Shown here in pieces: positions 17,249 through 24,766 of a DNA stretch of 64,000 nt (the first letter of the stretch is position 1; each line of letters opens with the position of its first letter). The position numbers and the translations under genes were made by a program. This stretch comes from Flavitalea sp966112615 (GTDB lineage: Bacteria > Bacteroidota > Bacteroidia > Chitinophagales > Chitinophagaceae). The notes beneath the pieces were generated by a model. It did no database searches, was not told where the DNA came from, and saw only the letters and a list, made by a program, of their open reading frames with translations. The stretch is from contig CBHWDO010000007.1 of NCBI GenBank assembly GCA_966112615.1, forward strand, positions 1 to 64,000. Direction: 5' to 3'.

Positions 17249-17908
17249 ATGGCATTGGATAAACATGGCATAGCCAAACGTATAGCTAAGGAGCTGAATG
17301 ATGGAGATTATGTAAACCTTGGCATTGGAATACCGACACTTGTTGCTAATTATATTCCTGAAGGGATCCAGATCATGCTGCAGTCGGAGAACGGGATTCT
17401 TGGAATGGGACCATATCCTTATGAAGGAGAAGAAGATGCAGACCTGATCAATGCAGGAAAGGAAACTGTGACTGTATTGCCAGGGGGAGTGTTCTTTGAC
17501 AGTGCAGAGAGTTTTGGAATGATCAGGGCCGGGAAGGTTGATCTTACAGTATTAGGTGCGATGGAGGTTTCAGAAAACGGGGATATTGCAAACTGGAAGA
17601 TCCCTGGGAAGATGGTGAAAGGAATGGGTGGTGCAATGGACCTGGTGGCCAGTGCAAGAAATATCATCGTGGCCATGATGCATACAAATCCTAAGGGTGA
17701 ATCAAAACTGCTGCCGAAGTGTACACTTCCACTTACCGGAGTAGGTTGTGTACGTAAGGTTATTACAGAACTGGCGCTTTTTGATATCCTGCCTGAAGGT
17801 GGATTTAAATTATTGGAAAGAGCACCTGGGGTGACTGTAGAGGAGATCCGTTCAAAGACAGCCGGAAAAATAATTATTGAGGGTGAAATACCTGAAATGA
17901 TTGTTTAA
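17249..17908 (+). CDS. scoB: 3-oxoacid CoA-transferase, subunit B
   Basis: The 219-residue beta subunit carries the catalytic glutamate in the motif SENGILGMGPYP (about residue 47) and the glycine loop NLGIGIPT. It pairs with the gene just upstream. Its stop overlaps the stop of the convergent response regulator by four bases. The likely partner pathway is beta-oxidation or ketone-body breakdown; no other genes of that pathway are nearby. Confidence 0.92.
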   Translation: MALDKHGIAKRIAKELNDGDYVNLGIGIPTLVANYIPEGIQIMLQSENGILGMGPYPYEGEEDADLINAGKETVTVLPGGVFFDSAESFGMIRAGKVDLTVLGAMEVSENGDIANWKIPGKMVKGMGGAMDLVASARNIIVAMMHTNPKGESKLLPKCTLPLTGVGCVRKVITELALFDILPEGGFKLLERAPGVTVEEIRSKTAGKIIIEGEIPEMIV

Positions 17909-18561
17909 TCGATCAGGTTATTCTTTACTGCAAAGAAAACCAGGCCGGCAGTGTTTTTGGTTCCGAATCTTTCCATCAGCCTGTCTTTAATAGCTTCAAC
18001 AGTACGAGGACTTACTTCAAGTTTTTGAGCGATCTCATGGGCTGTATATTCCATGCAGATATACTTAATGACTTCTCTTTCTCTTTCACTTATCGTGATT
18101 TCGCTGGTAAGAGTAGGCATTACTTTTTGCCTTGAGTGAGATTTTTTAAGCAAGATCCTGTTTACGAAATTATTCAGGTAATATCCTTTCGACACTACTT
18201 CCATAATTGCCTTTTTGATCTCGGCAGGATCTGCGCTTTTAAGCAGGTATCCATTGGCTCCTATTTCCATCATGTGGCTAACGAAGCGTTCATCTTCGTA
18301 CATGGTCAATGCGATGATATGGATGCCGGGGTATTGTTTTGCAACGATCTTGGTAGTTTCAATTCCATCTTTCAGGGGCATTCGGAGGTCCATCAGGATC
18401 ACATCGGGGAATTCTTCCAGGACGGGGAGGTTATCCAGCAGTTCCTGGCCATTCTCCGCTTCAAAAACGAACTTAATATTGGTATAAGAGCGCAGGGAAA
18501 GAATAACACCCTTTCTGAAGATCTTGTGGTCGTCGGCGATGGCAACTTTTATTGGCCCCAT
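17905..18561 (-). CDS. NarL/LuxR-type response regulator (cassette A)
   Basis: The 218-residue regulator has an N-terminal receiver domain with DDH acidic pocket (10-12), phospho-acceptor Asp58 (LMDLRMP), a Thr in ALTMYED and Lys in YLLKSAD. The C-terminal LuxR HTH spans about 152-210 (SEREREVIKYIC, EIAQKLEVSPRTVEAIKDRL). It is the last gene of a minus-strand set: unknown protein, membrane protein, histidine kinase, regulator. The kinase upstream is its likely partner. Its DNA targets are unknown. Confidence 0.93.
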   Translation of the reverse strand: MGPIKVAIADDHKIFRKGVILSLRSYTNIKFVFEAENGQELLDNLPVLEEFPDVILMDLRMPLKDGIETTKIVAKQYPGIHIIALTMYEDERFVSHMMEIGANGYLLKSADPAEIKKAIMEVVSKGYYLNNFVNRILLKKSHSRQKVMPTLTSEITISEREREVIKYICMEYTAHEIAQKLEVSPRTVEAIKDRLMERFGTKNTAGLVFFAVKNNLID

Positions 18562-18630
18562 GTTTTTAATGAATATTGGCGCTTAAAATTAGTGTAAAAA
18601 ATTAAACTGCCATAAGGAAAAACGAGTAAG

Positions 18631-19482
18631 TTAGTAAGGTATGGAGATTTCAGGGATTTCTGATTCCGTGTTTGGGATCTCTATGGTTATCTTAAAATAG
18701 GTCTGGGAGATATCTTTTTCAAAAAGAATTTTACCATGCAGAAGTTTCAGACGGCTCTGAATATTTTTCAAACCCAGTCCACCGGTGCTTTTATTGAGTT
18801 TTTCAAAATCTGCCTGGGTAAGTCCGCGACCATCGTGGTGCATTCTGATGAACAGGCTTTCGCCGGCCAGGTTTTGGGTGAGGTGTATAAAGCTGGCGTT
18901 ACTGTGTTTCAGAATATTATTGATCAATTCCTGGATAACTCGGAAGAGGATCAGTTCTTTATCAGTCTGGAGGCGGTTGCGATAGTCATGAAACCTGCAA
19001 TTGGCGTTCATAGAGCCTGAGCCACTGATCTTTTGAAAAAGGTCGTTCACAGCTGATTCCAGACCAAAGTTTTTGAGGGTCGGAGGCATCAGGGAGTGAG
19101 AGATGTTGCGGATCAGCTGGATAGTATCGTCAATGATCTGCTTTGCGTTATAGATACTTTGGAGTTGAGCAGTTCTATCCAGGTTAACCAGGTTTTCATT
19201 CAGGTATAGACGGGCTGTAGCGAGTAAGGGGCCAGCATCGTCATGAAGGTCGGCAGCGATACGTTGGCGTTCTTCTTCCTGGAACCTAATAGAAGCGTTC
19301 AGCAGCATTTTTTGCTGTTCATGTTCCAGTTTCTGGAGTTTAAGCTGGTAGCGAATGACTTTTCTTTGGTGGAAAATGATAAATACGATCAGGCCAATGG
19401 TAAGTGCGAGCATACCAATGGTACCAAAGAACAAAACCTGGCTAATGCTACTTCCAGAGTTGGCGGCCTGCAATAAGATCAT
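18631..19482 (-). CDS. Sensor histidine kinase, HisKA_3 type (cassette A)
   Basis: The 283-residue kinase has one N-terminal transmembrane helix (about 16-38) and almost no extracytoplasmic domain. A coiled coil follows (about 42-65). The HisKA_3 phospho-acceptor is His80 in RIAADLHDDAGPLL. The HATPase domain has an N-box (IQELINNILKHSNA), DGRGL and a G-box (GGLGLKNIQSRLKLL). With no sensor domain of its own, it may receive its signal from the polytopic protein encoded six bases upstream (inference). It pairs with the regulator at 17905-18561. Confidence 0.92.
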   Translation of the reverse strand: MILLQAANSGSSISQVLFFGTIGMLALTIGLIVFIIFHQRKVIRYQLKLQKLEHEQQKMLLNASIRFQEEERQRIAADLHDDAGPLLATARLYLNENLVNLDRTAQLQSIYNAKQIIDDTIQLIRNISHSLMPPTLKNFGLESAVNDLFQKISGSGSMNANCRFHDYRNRLQTDKELILFRVIQELINNILKHSNASFIHLTQNLAGESLFIRMHHDGRGLTQADFEKLNKSTGGLGLKNIQSRLKLLHGKILFEKDISQTYFKITIEIPNTESEIPEISIPY

Positions 19483-19488
19483 TTCTGG

Positions 19489-20142
19489 TTAGGGGTTAGA
19501 ATTAATGGTTAGGTTATTTTCAGGGATTTTATCGTTATCAAGGTTTTGGTCATAGGATAATAACGGATCATTGGTATGTTTTATGGTTACGGCAAGGCCA
19601 AAACATGCATTTTTCAAGATAGTGAAAACATAATTAATGATGGACCATTTTTGCCATTCATCGTCGGAGAGGTTATCCGAGAACATGAACAGGAAGAAAG
19701 TGCCAGCAGAGTAAATTAGTATTCCTGCAATCAGCCAGAATGTCGGGGTTGAGTATATAAAGGTAGACTGAGGAATGCTTATTTCTTCGTAAAAATAGAA
19801 CAGACAGAAGATAATGATGATAATATTTTCGACGGTGATAGAGATTGCATCTATATGTTTTTTATCTGCATTGAGGTACTGGATGAAGGAGAAGGAGATG
19901 AAAATTGGAATAACCGCTAATATTATTTTACGAAGGATTTTATTAGATAGTGAGGTATATATACAATATGAAAACAAAAGAAATTCTAAAACAGTAAAAA
20001 GTGAAAGGGCATGAAAAATTACATTTTCAAATTCATAAGTTTCGCAGATTATTAAGACTATATCATTTATAAAAGAATAGGCACAATACAACAAAATAAC
20101 CCTTAATTCTATCATCTTCTTGTTTTTTGGAAACAGAAGCAA
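19489..20142 (-). CDS. Polytopic membrane protein of unknown function (cassette A)
   Basis: The 217-residue call starts at a TTG; the product is almost entirely hydrophobic, with about six membrane helices. Segments such as LEFLLFSYCIYT, FCLFYFYEE and PTFWLIAGILIYSAG align with the protein at 23122-23787, so these are paralogues. Upstream, the same frame stays open to a TAA at 20203-20205 and encodes a further hydrophobic helix (VVVSHLIPLILLLFP) matching the first helix of such proteins, but contains no ATG, GTG or TTG. The true start may be a rare codon such as ATA at 20197-20199. It lies six bases before the kinase gene. It is a candidate sensor or ligand-transfer partner, unproven. Confidence 0.7.
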   Translation of the reverse strand: MLLFPKNKKMIELRVILLYCAYSFINDIVLIICETYEFENVIFHALSLFTVLEFLLFSYCIYTSLSNKILRKIILAVIPIFISFSFIQYLNADKKHIDAISITVENIIIIIFCLFYFYEEISIPQSTFIYSTPTFWLIAGILIYSAGTFFLFMFSDNLSDDEWQKWSIINYVFTILKNACFGLAVTIKHTNDPLLSYDQNLDNDKIPENNLTINSNP

Positions 20143-20216
20143 TAGAATTAAGGGAATTAAATGCGATACTACTACTATATATTTTAAAGTGCTTAGTATA
20201 TTTTAGGAGTTTAATT

Positions 20217-20224
20217 CAAATATA
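20217..20224 (-). promoter_or_regulatory. Candidate -7 element upstream of membrane protein A
   Basis: TATATTTG on the minus strand fits TAnnTTTG. The start would be near 20212, only about ten bases from the open-frame limit and 70 bases before the TTG. The -33 box is poor (TTTT). Confidence 0.4.
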
Positions 20225-20251
20225 TAAAAGCACTTTAACGTAGAAAAGTAA

Positions 20252-20647
20252 TTATTCTGCGTCCCAAGTCCAATCATCTAAAGAAATTCCTGTTTTTGTT
20301 CCTCCTCCTTCTCCTCTGGTTATTCTGTCAGCAACAATCGCAGCTTCTTTTTTAAGTTCACCATTAGCGTTAATAGCAGAGTATGAGATCAATGCTTTAC
20401 CCATTGAATCTAAACCTACATAAACTAATGTCTTTTCGCCCATTTCATTGTAGGCATTGTAAAATCTGATACCTTCACAACCTGGTTGGCTAAGAATTTG
20501 GCTTATAATGTTTTTACCCACGTTGTAAAATTGAACATCATTAGGGTTTGCGATTTGATAGTCTCTTACCATTTCTTTTCCTAATTCGAGACCAATTTCT
20601 TCTCCGATCAGGGCAATTTCATTTTTGGAGCTAGTAATTTTCATCAT
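20252..20647 (-). CDS. Conserved-looking small protein of unknown function at the head of cassette A
   Basis: I annotate the 131-residue part starting at the MMKITSSKNE methionine. The open frame extends to 20980, but the extra residues include a hydrophobic run and phenylalanine/tyrosine-rich text that looks only partly coding. The core holds a helix (EEIGLELGKEMVRDYQIAN), then VGKNIISQILSQPGCEGIRFYNAYNEMGEKTLVYVGLD in two pieces, and ends in an acidic tail (SLDDWTWDAE). The QPGCEGIRFY segment resembles small Bacteroidota proteins of unknown function that I recall only vaguely. It is cooriented with the membrane protein, kinase and regulator downstream. No signal peptide at this start. Confidence 0.6.
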   Translation of the reverse strand: MMKITSSKNEIALIGEEIGLELGKEMVRDYQIANPNDVQFYNVGKNIISQILSQPGCEGIRFYNAYNEMGEKTLVYVGLDSMGKALISYSAINANGELKKEAAIVADRITRGEGGGTKTGISLDDWTWDAE

Positions 20648-20912
20648 AGTACTAAGTTTAGCGGTGTTTTTTAGTTTGGACTGTAAAAAAGCTTCAACTT
20701 GGTCTAATGAACAATGGGTAAATTTGCCTTTTAAACAGCCTATATCTGCTAAAACACGCACCAATATTGGTTTTTTTACGATTTTAGAACGTTTTTTAAC
20801 TACGCAAAAAACGTAAAAACACAAGACGATGATAGTAAAAATACTATAGTAAACTTTCGAAGAATGGTATAGTAAGTTTCGGAGAGTTGTTTGAAAATTT
20901 ACGTGAGCGGTA

Positions 20913-20920
20913 CAAAAGTA
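20913..20920 (-). promoter_or_regulatory. Candidate -7 element upstream of the small unknown gene
   Basis: TACTTTTG on the minus strand matches TAnnTTTG exactly; no good -33 box was found. If used, transcription starts near 20908, so the frame upstream of that point (to 20980) would not be translated. Confidence 0.4.
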
Positions 20921-21056
20921 AATGTAAACACTTAGAATTGTATTCTGAATGGAAAATACATTCCTCGTTATTTCATTCACAGAACTTTATAAGTTATTTT
21001 TGAAAATTAATTTTTACTCTGGAAAATGTTCCAAATAATTCTTGAAACCCTTAATT

Positions 21057-21716
21057 ATGAGTTCTGAAATGGTTATAAAAGTCGCCATTGCGGACGATCA
21101 TAAAATATTTAGAGATGGAATCCGGATGGCGCTTAAGGATAAAGAATATCTGAAGCTTCTTTGGGAAGCTGAAAACGGGAAAGATCTAATGCACAAGATC
21201 CAGCTTAAAAAGCCGGATGTTTTGCTTATGGATATTAGAATGCCGGAAATGGATGGGGTAAATGCCATTGGACTTTTGAGGAAAGAGCATGATGATGTCA
21301 AGATCATTGTTCTTACTATGTATGATGATCAGGAAATGATTACAAAGATGATGGAGATGGGAGCAAACGCTTATCTTACAAAAACATCAGATCCTGAGGA
21401 AATTTACCAGGCCATCCTCAGTTGTATGAATGACGACTTTTATTTTAATGAATTAGTTAATAAGGCGGTCCTCTCAAAACTTCAAACCAAAAGACAGGTT
21501 AGGCAGTTTTATCCAAATCCTATAAAATTTTCAGAAAAGGAAGTTAGGATATTGAAATTATTAGCCGAGGATAAGACCACTGAAGAAATATCTAAAGAAG
21601 TATTTCTTAGTCCTAGAACAGTTGAAACTATCCGGCAAAATATGAAAACAAAAGTTGGAGCCAAAACTATTGCCGGCTTGATTATGTATGGAATGCGAAA
21701 TAAAATAATTGATTAA
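21057..21716 (+). CDS. NarL/LuxR-type response regulator, orphan
   Basis: The 219-residue regulator has a receiver domain (DDH pocket 13-15, Asp59 in LMDIRMP, LTMYDD, YLTKTSD) and a LuxR HTH (FSEKEVRILKLLAEDKTTEEI, LSPRTVETIRQNM). I choose the ATG at 21057; a TTG 15 bases upstream would add five residues. It is transcribed away from the cassette A genes and has no kinase next to it on its own strand. It is closest in text to the regulator at 24767-25438 (shared NELxNKA and SPRTVE segments). Its stop overlaps that of the convergent cassette B regulator. Confidence 0.9.
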   Translation: MSSEMVIKVAIADDHKIFRDGIRMALKDKEYLKLLWEAENGKDLMHKIQLKKPDVLLMDIRMPEMDGVNAIGLLRKEHDDVKIIVLTMYDDQEMITKMMEMGANAYLTKTSDPEEIYQAILSCMNDDFYFNELVNKAVLSKLQTKRQVRQFYPNPIKFSEKEVRILKLLAEDKTTEEISKEVFLSPRTVETIRQNMKTKVGAKTIAGLIMYGMRNKIID

Positions 21717-22372
21717 GGGATTATGAGTCCCTGTTTCAATGCATACATTGCTAATCCCACCCGACTTTTTACTTCAAGTTTATCAAATAAATGATCTCTT
21801 AGATTATCTATACTTCTTGGGTTTAGATTCATTTTTTGTGCAATCTCCTTATAAGTGTCTTCGGTGCATGCCAATTTTAAAAATGTAATTTCTGTTTCAT
21901 TCAATAATGTTCTTTGTAACAGTGTGCCGTTATCCTGTTGCCTTCTAAATAAGTTAAAAAGTTTGCCGGTAGTTGAACTGGAGTAATAGTATCCTGATTC
22001 CATTATTGAAAATATTGCAGTTTTTAATTCAGCGGGATGAATGTCTTTTCTTAAAAAACCTTTAATTCCAAGTTGAAGTAAACGAACCAGGGCAATATCA
22101 GCATCATACATGGTCAGCATCAAAATGTTTATTTCTGGGTGATTCTTGAGGAGATATTCTGCTGCGTCATAACCATTCATTTCAGTCATATTCAGATCTA
22201 ATAAAATCAGATCAGGTTTTGGGCCGTTTTCTATTTTTTCAATTAGTTCTTTACCTGAACTTGCTTGTATTATTACCTGACATCTTCCGAATCCAACAAT
22301 TGTGTGCACTAGAGATTCGCGAAATAAAGTGTGATCATCTGCTAAGGCTAGGGTGTAGGTTTTTTCGCTCAT
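21713..22372 (-). CDS. NarL/LuxR-type response regulator (cassette B)
   Basis: The 219-residue regulator has the DDH pocket (12-14), Asp59 in LLDLNMTEMNG, LTMYDAD and Lys in FLRKDIH. The LuxR HTH (ETEITFLKLACTEDTYKEI, LNPRSIDNLRDHL) differs from the other three regulators: the usual SPRTVE is NPRSID. It follows the kinase gene by three bases and is likely its partner. It diverges most from the other regulators in the window, which suggests different targets. Confidence 0.92.
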   Translation of the reverse strand: MSEKTYTLALADDHTLFRESLVHTIVGFGRCQVIIQASSGKELIEKIENGPKPDLILLDLNMTEMNGYDAAEYLLKNHPEINILMLTMYDADIALVRLLQLGIKGFLRKDIHPAELKTAIFSIMESGYYYSSSTTGKLFNLFRRQQDNGTLLQRTLLNETEITFLKLACTEDTYKEIAQKMNLNPRSIDNLRDHLFDKLEVKSRVGLAMYALKQGLIIP

Positions 22373-22375
22373 GTT

Positions 22376-23146
22376 TTAATTGTTTAGGGGTATTGAAATA
22401 GATATATGCGTGCCTAGATTTATTTTACTTTGAATCTCCATTGATCCATTTAAAAGCTTGACTCGACTTTTTATATTTTTTAATCCGGAATAATCGTTAT
22501 TTAATTCGTCATAGTTAAAACCTTTACCATCATCCCGAATAGTGATCTTTACTTCATTAAGGCCATACGTGATATTTGTTTTAATTGATTTTGCATCTGA
22601 GTGCTTTATTGCATTGTTAAATAGTTCTTGAATTATTCTAAATAATAGCAGTTCTTTAGAGGATTCAATGTATAATGCTTGACCATTTGTTTCTAAGGAA
22701 ATTTGAAATGCATTAGTGCTTTTGATGTAGCTTATTTCCTTTTCTATAGATTTAATTAATCCTTTAGATAATACATACTCTGAATTTAATGTTCTTGATA
22801 AATTTCTTAAGTTATTTATTGCTTTTGTAATTAAGTGTATTGCTGTATGGAGTTGTAAGTTTTGATTTGGTAGTTGATTTAAATGAAGTTTGGATAAGCT
22901 TAGAGTTAAACCAATATTATCGTGAATTTCTCGGCTGATATTTTTTAAAATTGTTTCTTGTAACTCCATTTGCGCTTTCAATATCATAGTTTCTTGTTCT
23001 GAATTTATTTTTTGAATTTCTTTTAAGTAATCTGTTTGTTTTCTTTGATAAACAAACATAAATCCTATGATAAAACCCGCAAGAGTTATCATTATTAAAA
23101 GAACAATGAAAAAGAAGAATATTATTTGTGTTGTGGAATTGAGCAT
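22376..23146 (-). CDS. Sensor histidine kinase, HisKA_3 type (cassette B)
   Basis: The 256-residue kinase has one transmembrane helix (about 8-33), a short coiled coil and His75 in ISREIHDNIGLTLSLSK. The ATPase domain shows the N-box IQELFNNAIKHSDA, RDDGKGF and SGLKNIKSRVKLLNG. Like the kinase of cassette A it lacks a sensory domain. Its start lies inside the 3' end of the polytopic membrane gene (25-base overlap), so the two are translationally coupled. That supports a joint signalling role. Confidence 0.92.
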   Translation of the reverse strand: MLNSTTQIIFFFFIVLLIMITLAGFIIGFMFVYQRKQTDYLKEIQKINSEQETMILKAQMELQETILKNISREIHDNIGLTLSLSKLHLNQLPNQNLQLHTAIHLITKAINNLRNLSRTLNSEYVLSKGLIKSIEKEISYIKSTNAFQISLETNGQALYIESSKELLLFRIIQELFNNAIKHSDAKSIKTNITYGLNEVKITIRDDGKGFNYDELNNDYSGLKNIKSRVKLLNGSMEIQSKINLGTHISISIPLNN

Positions 23147-23787
23147 TGTAGTGCCTTTGTTAAACAGTAAAATAAAATTGCATATCCAATATTGTTGGCA
23201 GTATATAAGCTACTGTAAAAATTTGGTGCTAATAGATTTATGTAGTCTTTGAAAAGGAACAATGGAAATAATAAAGAACACAATAAGAAGATTCCAATTA
23301 CAATCCAGAATTTAGGTTCGTATTTTAATGAATAAGTAGTTGGAAATTTGAGAAGCTCGGAAAAATAGAATAAGGAAAAAAGAATAAAGAGAAAAGATTC
23401 TATTAGTGTAATTGATCTTAAAACGCTACCGAAAAGTCCTTCAAAAAACCATCTGTATAAAATCCATAAAACAAAGATTAATGTTGAAAAAAAGATAATC
23501 TTTTTGCTTATTGGGTTTTTTAAAATCTTAATAAAGAAATAAGCAAATAATATTATCTCAATTAAATTGAAGATGTTAATAGAGTATTCTATCGCATTTG
23601 TAGGATTTAAGTATAAAAAATTTAAACGTGTTACCAGTAAACTAAAAACCATTTGGGTTATTGAAAGACAACCGTAAAAAATAAAAAAAGGTTTTACGGG
23701 TATTGAACCTTTATTTAGTGTCCCTTTTATTAGAAAGCTAAGGGTGAAAATTAAGCTTAGGGTTAAGGATGAAAAATATTCAATCAT
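23122..23787 (-). CDS. Polytopic membrane protein of unknown function (cassette B)
   Basis: The 221-residue protein has about six or seven hydrophobic helices and no recognised domain. Shared landmarks with the product of 19489-20142 include a helix start with NIFNLIEIILFAYF, an LFYFSELLKFPTT segment and PKFWIVIGIFLL. The first helix (SLTLSLIFTLSFLIKG) has a counterpart in the open frame upstream of the TTG in the other copy. Overlap with the kinase gene and identical gene order in both cassettes suggest it passes a signal to the kinase (inference). Codon use is strongly AT-rich. Confidence 0.82.
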   Translation of the reverse strand: MIEYFSSLTLSLIFTLSFLIKGTLNKGSIPVKPFFIFYGCLSITQMVFSLLVTRLNFLYLNPTNAIEYSINIFNLIEIILFAYFFIKILKNPISKKIIFFSTLIFVLWILYRWFFEGLFGSVLRSITLIESFLFILFSLFYFSELLKFPTTYSLKYEPKFWIVIGIFLLCSLLFPLFLFKDYINLLAPNFYSSLYTANNIGYAILFYCLTKALQCSIPQHK

Positions 23788-23930
23788 ATTCTAATTTGTT
23801 CCATGAAAATAATAAGTGGTTTTGCAATTCAAATGGTGTTTTCACCATTTTTTGAAAGAAAAACCTCACGGAAATATGAGAATTTAACCCTGATAGCTAA
23901 GTGGTTGAAAATCAAATAAATTTTAATATA

Positions 23931-24197
23931 TCAGGCTTCCCTTGGGCGGGATGCTGGGTCTGAAAAAGGGGTTTCTTCGCTTATATTCAGCAAAAATTCG
24001 GTGCAGTCATCAAGGCAGATTAACTGGTTTAGTGCATCCGATGATTCGTCATAGATCATCACCACATAAAAACCACACATATCATACAGGAAGATCTTCT
24101 CACCAGAATGATGGTGTTGCGACAATAAAATGCCGTCCGATAACACAAGAGATAGCTGGTCCAACTCCTCCATTAAATCAAATTCGGGCCTTGTCAT
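23931..24197 (-). CDS. Small acidic protein of unknown function
   Basis: The 88-residue protein starts at an ATG (MTRPEFDLMEELDQL). It is acidic, with LVLSDGILLSQHHHSGEKI, a central DMCGFYVVMIYDE segment and LICLDDCTEFLL, and two or three cysteines. It has no signal peptide or membrane helix. The composition and a sensible start support a real gene; the opposite-strand frame of similar length is a shadow. I recognise no family with certainty. It lies between the signalling region and a small transcription unit. Confidence 0.6.
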   Translation of the reverse strand: MTRPEFDLMEELDQLSLVLSDGILLSQHHHSGEKIFLYDMCGFYVVMIYDESSDALNQLICLDDCTEFLLNISEETPFSDPASRPREA

Positions 24198-24242
24198 AAG
24201 GGTGTTTTATACAATTCCTACCTAAATAATCATTCCAACAAT

Positions 24243-24264
24243 AAAAAAACCCGCTTCCGCGGGT
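24243..24264 (-). terminator. Intrinsic terminator of a small minus-strand unit
   Basis: A perfect six-base GC-rich stem (acccgc with gcgggt) has a four-base loop. The A-run at 24243-24249 reads as a U-tract on the minus strand. It lies about 40 bases past the stop of the 60-codon frame. Confidence 0.82.
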
Positions 24265-24303
24265 ACTGAATTTAAGCCTTAATCAATCTTTAGGGTAATG
24301 GAT

Positions 24304-24486
24304 CTAATAGTCTTCCAGGGAATTGGATCTTACGGTTCCAGGATAAGGATCACTATGGGTTAATTCTTTAGGATATCTGAATAAAAGTTGATTGACATTG
24401 GATCTTACCTGGCTTTCATGGATATCTGGATAATTTTTGGACGGTTCGGACACTGGACGGTTTGAGGTGTTTTCCTCGTCAATCAA
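24304..24486 (-). CDS. Possible 60-residue protein (or small RNA) in a compact unit
   Basis: The frame starts at a TTG and encodes a hydrophilic peptide with two VRSN segments (residues 28-31 and 53-56), from a 12-base direct repeat (24322-24333 and 24397-24408) spaced 75 bases, that is 25 codons. Codon choice looks like the host. A good -7 box lies just before the TTG, and a terminator follows the stop. The same arrangement would fit a small RNA of about 245 bases. No known family is recognised. Confidence 0.4.
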   Translation of the reverse strand: MIDEENTSNRPVSEPSKNYPDIHESQVRSNVNQLLFRYPKELTHSDPYPGTVRSNSLEDY

Positions 24487-24493
24487 CCGAATA

Positions 24494-24524
24494 CAAAAAT
24501 AATTTCCTCATAAACTGGCGCAAT
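24494..24524 (-). promoter_or_regulatory. Promoter of the small 24.3-kb unit
   Basis: TATTTTTG at 24494-24501 (minus strand) matches TAnnTTTG exactly; ATTG at 24521-24524 lies 19 bases upstream and matches three of four -33 bases. The start would be at about 24489, three bases before the TTG. Confidence 0.6.
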
Positions 24525-24766
24525 AGCGCTTTCACCTAATTTTAATAATGCAGTATTTTACAATGGATTATCGAAAATCTTCGAAGGCAATTCGTAATAC
24601 CGCTGAATTTATTATAGTAATTATCCTAATTTTACAGCCTTGGTAATATCCACAGGTAGAAAAAATAGTATTTCCACTATAGTATAGAACGGTAAAATTG
24701 ATTTTTTTTACGACCCTTTACCCTGTGATCAAAAGAAACTGGGTATAGTTAAAATACAAAACCCAT

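Noticed and set aside
20648..20980. Extended N-terminus of the small unknown protein
   Set aside because: The extra text contains a hydrophobic run of uncertain coding value, and a candidate promoter lies inside it; kept only as an open question.
23942..24199. 85-codon plus-strand frame
   Set aside because: The minus-strand frame has a better start, a sensible acidic protein and better codon composition.
24243..24490. 6S RNA
   Set aside because: The length is plausible, but I could not see the long closing stem and open central bubble expected; the evidence only supports an unnamed transcript.
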